From contig JANFOG010000012.1 of the NCBI GenBank assembly GCA_024336345.1, positions 372,001-436,000 on the forward strand: DNA of 64,000 nt. The letters are read 5' to 3'. This document shows positions 44,190 to 56,489 of this stretch, one piece after another (within the stretch, counting starts at the first letter, position 1; each line of letters opens with the position of its first letter). The translations under genes were made by a program, and so were the position numbers. The notes beneath the pieces are model-generated. The model saw only the letters and a program-made list of their open reading frames with translations. It had not been told where the DNA came from and did not search any database. The stretch comes from Mariannaea sp. PMI_226 (lineage: Eukaryota > Ascomycota > Sordariomycetes > Hypocreales > Nectriaceae).

Positions 44190-45899
44190 AAGCGAGATAG
44201 AGGGGGCAAAGCGACGAGTTTGACAGGTTTGAGGCAAACGACCCGAACAGCCCATGACCTATCCGTACGGTATCCTTACCTATCCATGGATACTTGTTCG
44301 CACTCACTGTCCATGAATGGCAGCCTTATGGCGTTTATGTTCAGTACAGTATGGTACCTAAGGCGATTGAAGGTTAGGTACCTCACTCACCAACCTTCTC
44401 AGATCAGTGACCTGCCTTACTTGGCGAAGTACAATACACGAAGTGTGCAAGGTACCCGACGGATTGACATGGGTACCACCTTGCCTCATCATCAGTCTAC
44501 TCGTCTACCAATCTGCGCATCACTATGACCGCAGCAGGCAGGATCAGTTGCGCGCGGTCTATCTTCATTCAAAGTACTACTCTCGGCTTCTTAGCTGGTC
44601 CCATATGAAGGAGTCTAAGGATGGTTGGACCCCGAAGGGGAGGATAAAAAGAGCCGCCCAGGGACCTCATGCGCATTATCGCCTCTGCTTCGTGCGGCGG
44701 CAAGGCGACAAGGAGCTGGCGATGGTTATCCAGCGGTTCCAAACGAACAAGCTCGCAGTCGCACCCGCTGTGCAGAGAACCAGCCATCATTTACCGCCGT
44801 GTCGATGGTCTGTCCTGAGCAGTTTGACGCAGCATTGGATGGGCACCAGCCACGTCAGAAAAAAGGGAGGACTGCGACAGGCAATATGCACAACTGTAAT
44901 AATAGTTACAGTTCTGGTACCCTCCTTGCCTCCGTCCCGACCGTTACCATCCAACGGAAGGACATGCCACAGACGTTTTGCGGGGGGAACAGCCCAGGTT
45001 CTGCCGCTTGCGGGGTGGCTGATAAGGTTGAGGCGGCGCCAGGGCAGGGGGGGAGGAAGGCTTCCCAGTGGACAAGGTCAAACGAGGGTAGATTCCCTTT
45101 TGGTTGGCTCGCCATGCTGGGTTTACTGCTGAATCCCTGACCAACCCCCCCTCAGTTGAGGTACGAAAGCGGGTGGCTGACAGACACCAAGAAATGGCGT
45201 TTCAAGTACAGATTATTCCGTACAGCAGAGAATGTTTCTGTTCCGTCCAAGACTAATTATCACACCACCGTTATCCATCCAAGCACATATTTTCTGCTAG
45301 GATATATATATCACTGCAAAATTGCAGCATTGACGGATGCCCATACTCCGTAATCCTTATTACGCCACTTTAGCGCCAGATTCACTCTCTCTTCTTGCTC
45401 GTACAAGTCCACCCACCACTTGACTCGTACTCCAGCACCGTCCAGGACCGGTCGAGAGGCGAATGGATGCTAACAATGTACTATGCAAGTTGCCCCCGAG
45501 GATACTAGCGGGAGTTTCACCCGGCGCGTCCGCATGGCCGACCAGTGCCTCGGTATTATATCTTGCAACTTACATAGCAGCATCCCCATAGTAGCATACC
45601 TATCTAATGCTACTTTAATATTGATCGCCCCGAAAAAAATGAGCCTCATCAGTGGGGACAATGCTGTGCTCACTTCTGCAAGCTGCCCGTTCCTCTGCAT
45701 GATTTGGAATGCAGCCACAGAACTAACAGCTACTGGCACCGAAGACTGGTGTTATAGGGTAGGCTGGTATCAGATTTCGTGATCGTGATACCTCAGCCCC
45801 GATATTTCTACGAGCGCTAGCATGGTCATACTCCCGTGTGTGATGCAGTATATGATCCAGTTGCCCATCTGCATTGCAAGATTCACGCTGGCGGCCTTT

Positions 45900-46165
45900 T
45901 TGGAGATCGATAATCAACGTTGCACCTGCTTATGCCAGGAAGCCCAGACGGAGTAACCAAGCGCTATATCTCCTGGAACGGAGAAGAGATCACGTACGAG
46001 CACTTCAGAGCTGGAAGGGAACACAACAAGATAAATAAATGTCACCCTATAGCGTAGAATAGGAATGAGCGGTAGATTTCTATTTTAGATGGATGCCTCC
46101 TCAGCATGCCGAACTTGTTGGAGCTGATAGTATGCACTACTGCCGGTCGTGGTGATAAGGTGAGT
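45900..46165 (+). pseudogene. Possible decayed coding sequence
   Basis: Read on the plus strand, 45931 begins MPGSPDGVTKRYISWNGEEI and continues TYEHFRAGREHNKINKC before a stop near 46056. About 30 nt later a second frame reads RWMPPQHAELVGADSMHYCRSW before a TGA. Both have the residue balance of real protein, yet no splice pair joins them cleanly and no start context is present. I read this as fragments of a gene relic. The family is unknown and the call is weak. Confidence 0.25.
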
Positions 46166-48706
46166 AAACACTTACAAGCTTATATTACATGCTTCAATAG
46201 ACATGCCGGGGTTAACATGTTGCAATTCCTTGTCCCACTTACTAACTAGATACGCAACATCACGTACTTATAATATTCCCATACGAGATCCGTCAAAACG
46301 TCTAGTGTCTTTCACAGTGCTCAGCGTTGAGATCCGGAACAGGAACCACAGTTTCGGGACCCAACCAGGACTTGCATGGTCCCCTGTTGAAAGATCAGCA
46401 CGCGCCGGTTTATAATCCAGGGGAAATTCACCGGCTGAGACAGCATCTGGCGAGTAAAAGCTCATGGCCAAGATATATTTATCAGGCGTTCCACCATACA
46501 TTCATAGGCGAGCACTCATTTCCTCGGAGTCTGTTTCAAAAAACCCAGACCCATCTGGCATATAAAAATCCGCCGGGGGTAAAAACAGTAAAAACACGAT
46601 TCCATCCGTACAAGTTGCAGAGCATTATGTTTAGGCGGCGAAATTCCAAGAATTTTCCAAGTTTTCGTATGGCCGGCCTTGAAAAAGTAATGCAATGTCC
46701 CGATGCCACTCCATACAGACATGGTGCAATAGATTTCGAGCTGCAGTCAGTGGGCCTTGAGAATACCACCCAGGCACAATATCAAATACATGTGGGCCAA
46801 GGGGACCATGAAAGGCTCAATTAGCGGAATTTGCCGCACAGCAAACTTGTCTGCCGTGACTTTATTGTGCACACTATCCCTAGGTAACTTGACTAGGATT
46901 AAGGATAAGGCGTTTCGAACTCAAGACCCTTATTCTTGACTGGGTAATTTAGACAACGGCATACTCCGTACAAATGTTATTATTACCCACCTCTACCACC
47001 TATTTCCGTTGTTTGTTCGTTTCTTGGTCGCAATGTAGCGCTCGGCAACATGGAGAGCAAGCATCAGAGGCTTTGTGTCTGCCATATTGCACCTAGGACT
47101 CGCCTCGCACCCTCTCATCGCCTACCTCCCTCGTTTGGAGGTGCATATCCATGAGAGAGAGAGAGAGAGGGAGGAGGGGAGTGAATGAGGAAAGAGAAAA
47201 CAGTCCTTTGGTATCTGTATGCGGTAACCCACCCATAGTAAACTTGTTTGGCAACCTTTCCCAGTCGCTTAAACTACTTACGTTGCCGCCCAGCCCCAGT
47301 ATCATGTGCGTTCGATCAGTAATTATCGAGCATCAAGGTCCTTGTGTTACCAAGCATATTGCTGGAATTACCAATTGTCTCCTAGTGCGAACCGGTAGCG
47401 CCTCTCGCGATGCAACTTCACCCAAACGCAAAAAGCGAGAGAAAGGTGGTCGTTGCTTTTTTTTTTCTCCCCCCGTTTTACTGAAAGAGGCGTAATGGGG
47501 AGGTCCGTGTCCCTCCACCTACATATGCATGGGAGTGTTGTACGTATGTATCGTGCAGTAGAGGGGAGTAATTAGTTGCAGTAGAAATCTGCGGTTCGTG
47601 ATTTGAAGAGTAAAGCAATTTTTCTTTCTTTTTTTTTTTATTTTTCCCCTGCAAAAAGAAGAGCAAGGGCTTGACCACTGACCAATCCAGAGGGGTTAGT
47701 AACAGACGAGGTGAGCTGGGTATATTTTCCTTCCTCCAGGGCTTTTGCGTCAATTGTAGTGAACATGAGGGGCACCAAAAGAGAGAGACCAGGGATCACA
47801 CCGGGCTGATACCTCCGTGAGAGAGGCCACTCTCTTCTCATTGTGATAGTCATGATACTCCAAGTGGCAAAGGCGGGTTCTGGCGGGGCAATTTTGGAAA
47901 ACAAGGGGGACCCTATCTTTTCTGGTTTAGAATAACTTTACTTTCACCCAAAGCTCGTCCCCTCCCCCTCCCAAGCCTACTTCGTCTTGCTATGCGTTGT
48001 AAACGTGTTATTCTACTCCGTAGTAGCACTAGTATACCCACACAGCTTGGTCGATCACAAGTTCCATCGTCCACGGATATGTTACCACTTTGCACGGGAA
48101 AATGTGAATCAGAAGCTGAGCAACCCCAACCCCAACCCCCCTGGTCTTCAACTCAGCTTCAAGTACGTGGATGGCCAGAAGACGGTCAATGGTTCTCGAA
48201 AGAAATGATTTCAGTCAGAACCTGCTTCACCTCAATCCAGAGCTTCATCCCAATTGACAAACGTCCTTTGTAATGCTTCGTTCAGTTACACCATTCATCC
48301 ACCCCTGACCATGACGTAAATCTATGTAAGGAGCTCGTGGAAAATAAAACACACACACGCACACACAATCAAGCACCCAGATCAAACTGAACATTCCAAC
48401 AGGGTCTTGCCTGTCTTCGCCCGGAGCGTTTGAAACCCCTGGCGCAACCAGACCACTCGCCCGTCTCTCTCGTATTGGTCTTAGTCCAATATGTGTTACA
48501 ACGTATCCAAACACCCGCAATTTCTGTCATTTCTTTAAGAATCTGAGCTGGTGCACACGGTTTTTTTCCTTGTAAATTTCACGTTTCGTTTTGACGGGAT
48601 CTAATTTTTTTTTGCTTCTATTGGCGGCTTCTTTTATCATTAATTTGTTTTCATATTTTGACACTTCATCTTCCCACCTGCATCTTTGACAGGGCTGAGC
48701 AACAGC
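46166..48706. other. Intergenic, no gene supported
   Basis: About 2.5 kb. TACTCCGTA motifs are at 46962-46970 and 48014-48022, a (GA)n run at 47152-47170 and an ACAC run at 48348-48367. Frames up to 165 codons (46327-46824) lack family resemblance. The last few hundred bases should contain the monooxygenase promoter. Confidence 0.5.
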
Positions 48707-50730
48707 ATGGAACGGCTCGACTTTGTTGTCATTGGAGCCGGTGAGTTTTTGTGACTGATCAACCAACCTTACCTGCTCCCTTTCCCCCTCCCCCTTCTCT
48801 CCTCATCACTCATATAGTAGAATATACCCTTTTCATGTAGGAAACTGAGAAACTAGAATATTTATTGGAAACTGACCATGGGGGAACATATTAGGCTGGG
48901 CCGGTCTGGCCGCCGCAAAGGCGCGCCATCAGCTGCATCCCGAGGAGTCCCTGGCAATTCTGGAGTCCGCAGCAACAGCTGGTGGTACATGGGCCGCCCA
49001 TCGTCTGTACCCGGGTCTCAAGAGCAACAACATGCTCGGCACCTACGAGTACCCAGACTTCCCCATGGACCCTGAGACCTTTGGTGTGGAGCCTGGCCAG
49101 CACATCCCCGGAGGTGTTGTACACAAGTACTTGAACAAGTACGCTGAGAAGTTTGGGATTGACGACAAGATCCGTTTCGAGCACAAGGTTGAGTCGGCTG
49201 AGCACCAGGACGGCGGTGGCTGGATCATCACTGCTCACAACCGAAAAGAAGACGAGGAGGTCAAGATCTGGGCCAAGAGAATGGTCGTGGCAACCGGTCT
49301 GACTTCACAGCCCTTCCTGCCCAACTTCCAGGGCCAAGAACACTTTGATCGCCCTCTCTTCCATGGAAAGGATTTCCTCGACTATGCTGAGACGCTAGAG
49401 GTTGCCAAATCAGTGACAGTGTTTGGAGGAACCAAGACAGCGTGGGATCTGGTGTATCAGTATGCCAGTAAGGGAATTGAAGTGAACTGGATCATCCGAG
49501 GTATGGTTCCATACATTGTCTACCTGCTTTGTGCAAAACGAGACGCAAGGAGAGGAAGAAGAAGAAGAAGAAGCTAACGACTAGAAAATCATGATAGAAA
49601 CTGGCCACGGTCCTGTCTGGATGGCTCCTCCATACGTCACCCCTCTAAAGAAGTGGCTTGAGAAGCTGGTGCACACTCGTATGCTTACATGGTTCAGCCC
49701 GTGTAGTTGGGGTGACGCCGACGGGTACAATTCAACCCGCAGCTGGTACCATGGCAGCGCCATCGGAAGAGCCTTTGTCAACCAGTTCTGGAACATCCTG
49801 GGCGGCGACGTCATCACGCTGAACAAGTACGACGCGCACCCAGAGACGGCAAAGCTGAAGCCTTGGAGCCAGGCATTCTTCGTGGCCTCAAGCTTCTCCA
49901 TCCTGAACTACTCGACCGACTTCTTCGATCTCGTCAGGGACGGCACTGTCAAAGTTCACATTGCCGACATTACCGGTCTGTCGAGCGGCAAGGTGCACCT
50001 CTCGGACGGAAAGGTACTCGAGACGGATCTCCTGTGCTGCTCGACGGGATGGAAGCACGTTCCCCCACTGAAATTCCTCCCCGAGGGCATCGCTAACGAT
50101 CTCGGCATCCCTCACGCGCCTTCCGAGGAGTCTTTCCCCCAGCAATCACTGGTGGATCAAGTTGACAAGGAGATTCTGGCCAGGTTCCCCCGGCTCAAGG
50201 ATCAGCCAGTGCAGAATGCAAAGTACGAGCCACTGCTGAGCAACAAGGGTGTGTCGACCAAGGACGAGATTAACCCGTCGACGGAGCTGACCCCATACAA
50301 CCTGTACCATTTCATCGCTCCCCCCTCGGCCAAGTTCCTCGCTACCCGCGACATCGCATTTGCTGGCATCCTGATGAACTTCACCGTGTCTACAATCGCC
50401 CACGCGCAGTCACTCTGGATCAACGCCTACTTCGACGACAAGATCTCCGGCATGCCGACCGCGACCGACGTCGATGGCGTGGCCAAGTTCCAGCACGAGG
50501 CGGTGCTGCATAGCCGGTTCTGCAAGTGGCGGTACCCTGCGGGCTACGGACACAAGTACCCAGACTTTGTCTTTGACGCCGTGCCGTATCTGGACCTGCT
50601 GTTGTCGGACATGGGGCTGAACAAGTACCGCAAGGGTGGTGGCATGAAGGCCGAGATGATGGATCCATACGGGCCGGAGGATTATCGTGATATCGTGGAT
50701 GAGTGGAAGGCAAAGCACGAATCTGTTTGA
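48707..50730 (+). CDS. Flavin-containing monooxygenase-like FAD/NAD(P)-binding protein
   Basis: Three exons, 48707-48740, 48895-49500 and 49598-50730, give 590 residues. The first exon encodes only MERLDFVVIGA; the 154-nt intron splits the FAD-binding glycine motif, which is restored as VVIGAGWAGLAAAK (GxGxxG). The second intron (97 nt, GTATGG donor, GCTAAC branch, GATAG acceptor) joins NWIIR to ETGHGPVW. The motif LESAATAGGTWAAHRLYPGLKSNNMLGTYEYPDF is typical of FMO and related class B monooxygenases, as is VVATGLTSQPFLPNFQG. A second nucleotide-binding site (VFGGTKTAWDLVYQYASKG) is for NAD(P)H. The C-terminal half contains aromatic-rich stretches. These enzymes use NADPH and O2 to oxygenate nucleophilic or ketone substrates; the substrate here is unknown. 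No metabolite cluster surrounds it. Confidence 0.9.
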
Positions 50731-51562
50731 GCGGGGTTTTGCAAAGAATGGGAACGAGACGGTGACATGACCTTGATTACACGTTTTTACAGTGACGTGC
50801 GTACTGATGTTGTTTGGAAGAGGAGGGGAAGATGAGACTATTATGTTGTATAGGTATGGATGATGTGGTGGTTTGGTCTTAGCTTCCAACACCGCTTACA
50901 TAGGTATGGTACATTTTCCGTAGCTGCATCACAATTGAAGCAAGCATCGAATAGAGCAACCAAGTTTCAATGTTTCATCTTTTCCCTCGTTCAATCAAAC
51001 CCAGGATGGAACTCGTATATACGTGTTGTTAAGCATCCAAGAAATAGTGCGATGGAACCAGGCATACCCTTGAATTTGTGTAAAGATGACTGTCGAGACC
51101 CCTGACAACAACGGACCAGACTGGACCACGTACGTAGTCCAACCAACTATTGCACAGCGGCATTGATATTGGATTAATTCGATCCCCAGGATTTTCTAGG
51201 CACCTACCTTAGGCAGGCAAACCAGTGAAAAGTGACTTTTACTCAACAGAGAAAAAGGGTAGATGGAGAAATTGGATGAATGGCCCACGTTCAATACCAT
51301 CCTAGCTAGGAACCCAGGCGCCTTGACTCTTTTTTTCTAGGCAGCCAACCGCCAAGGACCGTGAAAACACAACTTTAGAGGTGGGAACGATGTAACTTAT
51401 AAGCAGCTAACCGTCACTCACCACCGCTCACTTCGATTGAAGAACATATATATATATTTCTTCCTCTCACCGTTTTGCGACTCTCTCGTCTTGTATAAAA
51501 TCAACCTCATTTCCTTCGTTTTTGACGCATAGTATCTTCCAACCCTCATTTGTTTCCATACA
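50731..51562. other. Intergenic with promoter of the protease gene
   Basis: This contains the monooxygenase 3' UTR and, near the right end, a TATA box (see 51494). CCTACCTTAGGCAGG occurs at about 51203. No gene was seen. Confidence 0.55.
51494..51500 (+). promoter_or_regulatory. TATA box of the trypsin-fold protease gene
   Basis: TATAAAA lies 69 nt upstream of the ATG at 51563, with no ATG between. Confidence 0.55.
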
Positions 51563-52603
51563 ATGCCCAAAGCCACGCAACGCAAAGAGGATACTCCTCC
51601 TCGCCGCTATCAGACACGCAGCTCAACCCGTTCACATCAATCACAGCCCAAGTCTTCATCATCATCAATATCTTCCCCTACTGCCACTACCACTCTCACC
51701 ACTGTTACTTCCTCATCATCATCCCCATCATCAGCACCAACATCATCATCCACATTCACCCTCTCCCCCATTCCATGGAGCCTTCGCAACCCTCCATCAG
51801 CCACCTTAAAGTCCCCCCTTCTGCGAAAACGCACCTGGCTCCAGAACAACACGATATCCCTCCCTCAGGGGCTAGCTGCCCGCCTCCGTGATGACAATGC
51901 ATTGTCTGGTTCCGGCTCAGATCCCGTCGGCGCAACGCTCGTCTTCGCCCAGCAAGAGGCCGGAACTGCTGTGTGCGTGTCACCAGACGGCGTGCTGCTC
52001 ACCTGCGCCCACTGCGTCGCCGAGTCCGCCAATGAGCTGAACCTCTCCACCTTGCGGGTTCTTCTCTTTGCCTCGGGCGCCGTAGTGACAGCCCGTGTCG
52101 TCGCCTGGGATCCCATCCGCGACCTGGCTCTCCTTGTCATAGCTGAAGCAGAGGCAGCAACAGGGAACGGACAGGGAGAAGCTACCCAACGACCTTTCCC
52201 ATATATCAGTTTCGCTCCCCGACCTCCAACGCTCAACGCTCCCCTGCTATGCATCGGCCACCCTGGCTCCGAGGACCTGGAAACCTCGTCATCCAAGAGC
52301 GTGCCCACAAACTACGACACCCTCGTGCTCAGCACAGGACGTTTTCGGGGGCTGGCAAAGGGCCAGGATGTACAGGACAACTCTGAGATAGGAGCCCTGG
52401 CGCACACCTGCTGGACGTACTGGGGCCACAGCGGAGCGGGATTGGTGGATGCAAAGTCTGGCAAGCTAGTGGGTTTGCATTCGAGCTGGGACGAGGATAC
52501 TGGCATGAGGAGAGGCATTGCGTGGGAGGCTATCAGTGCCTTTCTGTGGGAGATGGTATGTAACGGGAAGAGTCCAGAAGGTTGGAGGTGGTGTATGAAT
52601 TAA
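51563..52603 (+). CDS. Trypsin-fold serine protease without signal peptide, GHSG active-site variant
   Basis: Intronless, 346 residues. The first 60 residues are basic then Ser/Thr-rich (MPKATQRKEDTPPRRYQTRSS...) with no signal peptide. From about residue 118 the sequence follows the S1/S1C chymotrypsin fold: GATLVFAQQEAGTAVCVSPDGVLLTCAHCV with His150, WDPIRDLALLVI with Asp187, and TYWGHSGAGLVDAKSGKLVGLHSSW with Ser290. The triad is complete. The usual GDSGGP or GNSGG loop is GHSGAG, so the residue before Ser is His and the third Gly is Ala. In classical trypsins that Asp forms the zymogen-activation salt bridge, so its loss fits a non-zymogen intracellular enzyme. A nuclear or cytosolic location is suggested by the basic N-terminus. 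Substrate unknown. Confidence 0.82.
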   Translation: MPKATQRKEDTPPRRYQTRSSTRSHQSQPKSSSSSISSPTATTTLTTVTSSSSSPSSAPTSSSTFTLSPIPWSLRNPPSATLKSPLLRKRTWLQNNTISLPQGLAARLRDDNALSGSGSDPVGATLVFAQQEAGTAVCVSPDGVLLTCAHCVAESANELNLSTLRVLLFASGAVVTARVVAWDPIRDLALLVIAEAEAATGNGQGEATQRPFPYISFAPRPPTLNAPLLCIGHPGSEDLETSSSKSVPTNYDTLVLSTGRFRGLAKGQDVQDNSEIGALAHTCWTYWGHSGAGLVDAKSGKLVGLHSSWDEDTGMRRGIAWEAISAFLWEMVCNGKSPEGWRWCMN

Positions 52604-53923
52604 AGAGGTCAAGAAGAGATGCGAGACGATATGAATGTAAGGCGTTGGTGGTTTATGTGTGTGTTGTTCTTTGGTAAGGCATCGCTGTATATGTACATGT
52701 ATATATTACATCTGAATATGAATTGGAAAGAAGATGAGGAACAAAAGTATTCATCACATCGTTCTCATCAACACATCAATCATGATCAGATCACTAACAA
52801 GTCAGCCGTGTACACCGGCAACCATCTTCCCCACATCCACTGTCAACATTCAGACAACCCAAAAGAAGAGGAGATAAAGAGAGAGAGAGAACAGTCAGGT
52901 CTTCATTTGCTTCCGTCATAGTCTCAAAAGTACCAACACCAACTTGCTTGTTGCTCCATTAAAACAAGGCAGAATAAATGTGACAACTCCGGCAAAATGC
53001 TATTTCAATTATGAGACAATTTCTCCCCCTTTCTCCCCCTTGGTTCAACATTTCTGTTCCCAACATCTCTCGAAATACCCTCACACAAAGCTCGAAACCC
53101 TTCCCTTTGCCTTCCCTAGTTCTTTTTCTCGAAACGCCTTACCCAAAGCCCCCTCCCTGTGCACAGAAGGACGCAACCAATCCACCAACCCTGGCGGCCC
53201 TTGTTTTCTTTCCAGTATGAAGTCGTCCTGGTGACAGAGCCAAAATCAAACCATCTTACATATCCAACGACATGCTTTTTGAAACAGAAAAAAAGGCTGA
53301 TCCTAAAAGGTAGTGAATCCTTTTCCCCCCACTAGATGCCATGTCCAAACTTTGAAGGAACCCTATGTCTTGGCCTTCTGACACGTCTCCATTTGCTGTC
53401 CCCTTCTGACTAGTCTACAAACTTGAATGATGTGAGCAGGATACCAGCGCCAAATATGAAAACGCTCATACAGCCCCGAAGGGCCAAGTTCCCAACTCCG
53501 CATGTTTCAAATCATGGTTCTGAAGGCCGACTCGAACCACCAAGGCCCACTACCAGTATCAAGTGCTACTAGAAGTCGTTGTGACAAACCGAGATGCGCC
53601 CGCTGTTGTGTCCAACTTGCAGACAACTGCCGCCTTCACGAGAAGAGCAAAGACAGACAGCGGTTTGAAAAAAAAACAGATATCCTACCCAAGCGCTATG
53701 ATGCAGCAAATTCCGTCTAGTGAAAAATTTCCCGGTGTGACACTGGGTTATGCACGTGATTGTCGTTGAAATTCGATTCAAAAGATCACCACATGTTATC
53801 AACACAGCACTGAGTCTAACCACTTGACGCTTCGGACTTTTGTCCAAAAAAAATTAGACATCAAAATCCAGAAAGCATAGTGCTGGTAGAATCATGATGT
53901 TGGGGTAAAGTGGAGGGAGAGGC
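52604..53923. other. Convergent intergenic region
   Basis: About 1.3 kb between the protease stop and the Ste50 stop. It holds low-complexity frames (52944-53234, 53502-53720) with no family resemblance. No RNA gene was identified. Confidence 0.55.
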
Positions 53924-55603
53924 TTAGATAATGCCACCAGGGGGGTCATATCCTGCTGCACCTCCTCTAGATGCACTGCCCAGTCCTGCGCTTCCAGGTT
54001 CTCCATCTGCAGATGCATTCGTCGTTTTCCGTAACATGAACATGGGTTTCTTGCCTTCTTTATCCAGCTGTTTGAACAATATTAGAGGCTTCTCCTCGAG
54101 ACCTAAACATCGCTCTTGATCTCCGTAGACAATATACAGAGCATATTGGTCCCATGGTGCGTTGATTTGGTATTTCTTCAACGCTGCAGGTAGTACTTTG
54201 TAGCAAGGATCTTCCATGCTAACGCGGAATGACTTGAAAATTTCGACAGAGGCATTGCTGCTACCACTTGGCGTGTCGGGAACAGGCGTCTCTCGTCGGC
54301 GAGGTGGACCTGTCATAGCCTTGTCGCGCATGTAAGTTCCGTGGTCAGAGTTTTCAAAGGTAGTGCGATTGGATGGTGTAGGAGCCTCGCTTCGGTAGGA
54401 TCTGGAGGCCAGAGTGGTGCCACCCATATGAGTAGGCGGGGAGGTTGGAGAAGGCATGTTGGGAGAAGGGTAAGAAGGAGACGATGTGCTCTGGCCGCCA
54501 CCGTTCACGGCCGTAAGATGCGATGATGACATGACGGCTCGTTCTGCAGCATTGGCGGGATCTAGAGTTGTTTCGGCTATTGATCTCTCGTGGGTGGGCT
54601 GTGTGGGTGATGCATTCTTGGGTGTAGTTCCGATGACAATCTTTCTTGTCGAGTATTGACGCTTCATCGCGTTTGCAGACTGATTAGGGGTCGGTGTCGG
54701 TGCAGGAGGTGGTGATATGATGGTGTCATAGGAGTAGGCCCGATCGCCGCCACTGAGGTTAGGAAGCGGCTGTTGAGCATCCTTGACTAGACGGAGGGCC
54801 GGTAGGACATCTTCCCTCAGGCGCCTGAAATCCTCTGTAATTCGTCGCAAATCTTGCTCCAATAAGCTCATGCGTTCATCTCGTAGGCGGAATTGCTCGA
54901 CGAGTTGCTTGATGTCTTTGAGTGTCGCGGTGGCATATTGGGCCTCGGCGTCGGCGGCTACAGGGGTCCGTTGTTAGGATCATGCCAGGTTAGTGGAGGG
55001 GGGGAGGGGGGCTTATGAGCTTAGCGACGTACACAGTGGTAGGTAATGGTCGCTTTCTATGGGAACGTCCTGAGCCTTTTTGACGTCGTAAACGCTCTTG
55101 AGGATGGTCAAGCGATGACCAACACTTGTTATTCCCATGCTTTTGAGGTCATCGTGCTGAAGGGCCACCAAGGCCTCGCCAACAATCTCGTTCTCTGTAG
55201 TGATAAACCTCATGTCAGTTATTAGATTCGTTGGGATGAAACTGGGATAATCAAAATGTTCACTATTCGTTCAAGGAGAAAGAGGGTGAGAAGAACTCCC
55301 AAAAAAGCCAAATAAAAAAAAACACGAACCAATGAAGCTCTCCGCATACTGTTGCAAGTCAAGGCTACTAATGAAGTCGGCACACTCGTCGGCTGTCCAA
55401 TCTGTAATCAGAGTTTCGGGCAAGCGGTCGGCGCTGGTGCGGTGGTCGTATGTGGTCGGAGTGTGTTCAGCGGAGGTAGACATCTCGGATTCGATGGGAG
55501 ACGCCTCGGAGTCATCTACGGGAGAATGATCGCCCAAACCTCGCTCATACTCGTCATCGGCATCTGACTCCGCGTAGGCCGTGCCACCATCGAAGCTCAT
55601 CAT
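53924..55603 (-). CDS. STE50: Ste50-like MAPK cascade adaptor (SAM and RA domains)
   Basis: Minus strand, exons 55330-55603, 55033-55194 and 53924-54957; 489 residues. Joins restore AESFIENEIVGEAL and HYLPLSADAEAQY. Introns are 135 and 75 nt. The SAM domain is at about residues 66-145 (ITDWTADECADFISSLDLQQYAESF, ending RLTILKSVYDVKKAQ). A coiled-coil-like segment follows (about 160-200, LVEQFRLRDERMSLLEQDLRRITEDFRRLREDVLPAL), then a long Ser/Pro/Thr linker with many S/TP sites. The Ras-association domain is at about 380-456 (VEIFKSFRVSMEDPCYKVLPAALKKY, ending MFMLRK). Ste50 binds the MAPKKK Ste11 through SAM and Cdc42 or Ras through RA, in pheromone, filamentation and osmotic signalling. The tail is Gly/Ser-rich. 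Two adjacent ATGs start the ORF (MM). Confidence 0.94.
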
Positions 55604-56489
55604 GGTGACGACGGAGGGGGCCAGCAGCTCGCTAGCAGGTACAATGGTTGACGGCGGTCAGAATTTGGGTGATTTCTGCAGTATTGTACTCTGCACTAGG
55701 TATGGTAGTGGGAGTTGCGCTATGTGGTGGGCGGGAATCCTCAAGTCGTAGTAATTTTTCCCTTTATGAGGAAGGTTTTGGGGCCTTTTGTCGACGACCC
55801 GATTTCAAGATCGAGCAACGGGATATAGGTGGTCAACGCAACGTAAAATAGCTTGTGTCGATAAGCTTAAGAAGCTGTTCCGGGCGAGAGGGAAAGGCTC
55901 TGGGTGGAAAAAGAAATCGCTGTCGTAGGTAGAAGCGGAGACGGGGAGGCAAGGGCGGCTTTCGGAGAGAAGAAGCGAGGAGACGGGCAACAGGAGAGGC
56001 GAATGGAGAGTGAGAGCAGAGGGAGGTCGTCTTTGGGCGAGGATCGAGGGATGCTGAATGCGGCACAGAACGAGCGTAGGAGGTTTAGGTTGGGGGTTGA
56101 GGCAGAATTTTGAGAGGGAGCAAAGGGGAGAGACGGTTTGGCGATGATGGAGTTCCTCAGTGAGGTGGTGGAGGCAGTAGTGGTTGTGTCGTGGAGATGG
56201 AGGTGGAGGTGGAGGTGGAGGCTGTGGTGCGCTTTCTGCTGAATCAGTGGTGGTACGTAACTCGACCTTGGGAAGAGAACCAAGTGCTGGAACCCAAAGT
56301 GAGAGCCCACAAGAAGACAGCGCTCCGTTGATTATTAGATGATGGGCGGCCCACGGAAAAGCTGGGAAGGGGGGAGAGAACTGGGCCCTTGCCCCATCCC
56401 TCGTCCCCCGTTCCCCGTCTTCTAAGGTACTCGCCCCCCCGTCCGTCAGAGTTACAAGAGCACGGGTACCGTCGCACCACAGCTTGGTG

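Larger units (their letters stand above)
43354..45900. other. Intergenic, several microsatellites
   Basis: This contains a (GACAGT)4 run (43836-43860) and a (GA)n run (44171-44189). Overlapping plus-strand frames at 44407-45132 and 44625-45140 do not resemble proteins. A TATATATATA motif is at 45302-45311 and a TACTCCGTA motif at 45344-45352. Confidence 0.5.

Noticed and set aside
44407..45140. Two overlapping plus-strand ORFs of 241 and 171 codons
   Set aside because: The two frames overlap with no clear winner, and the composition is Arg/Ser/Pro-rich without domains, signal peptide or splice signals.
46378..46424. Seven-bp inverted repeat TCCCCTG/CAGGGGA resembling a tRNA acceptor stem
   Set aside because: Only about 31 nt lie between the arms, too short for a tRNA, and no D or anticodon arm can be formed.
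46327..46824. 165-codon plus-strand ORF
   Set aside because: Both strands are open here; neither shows family motifs or start context.
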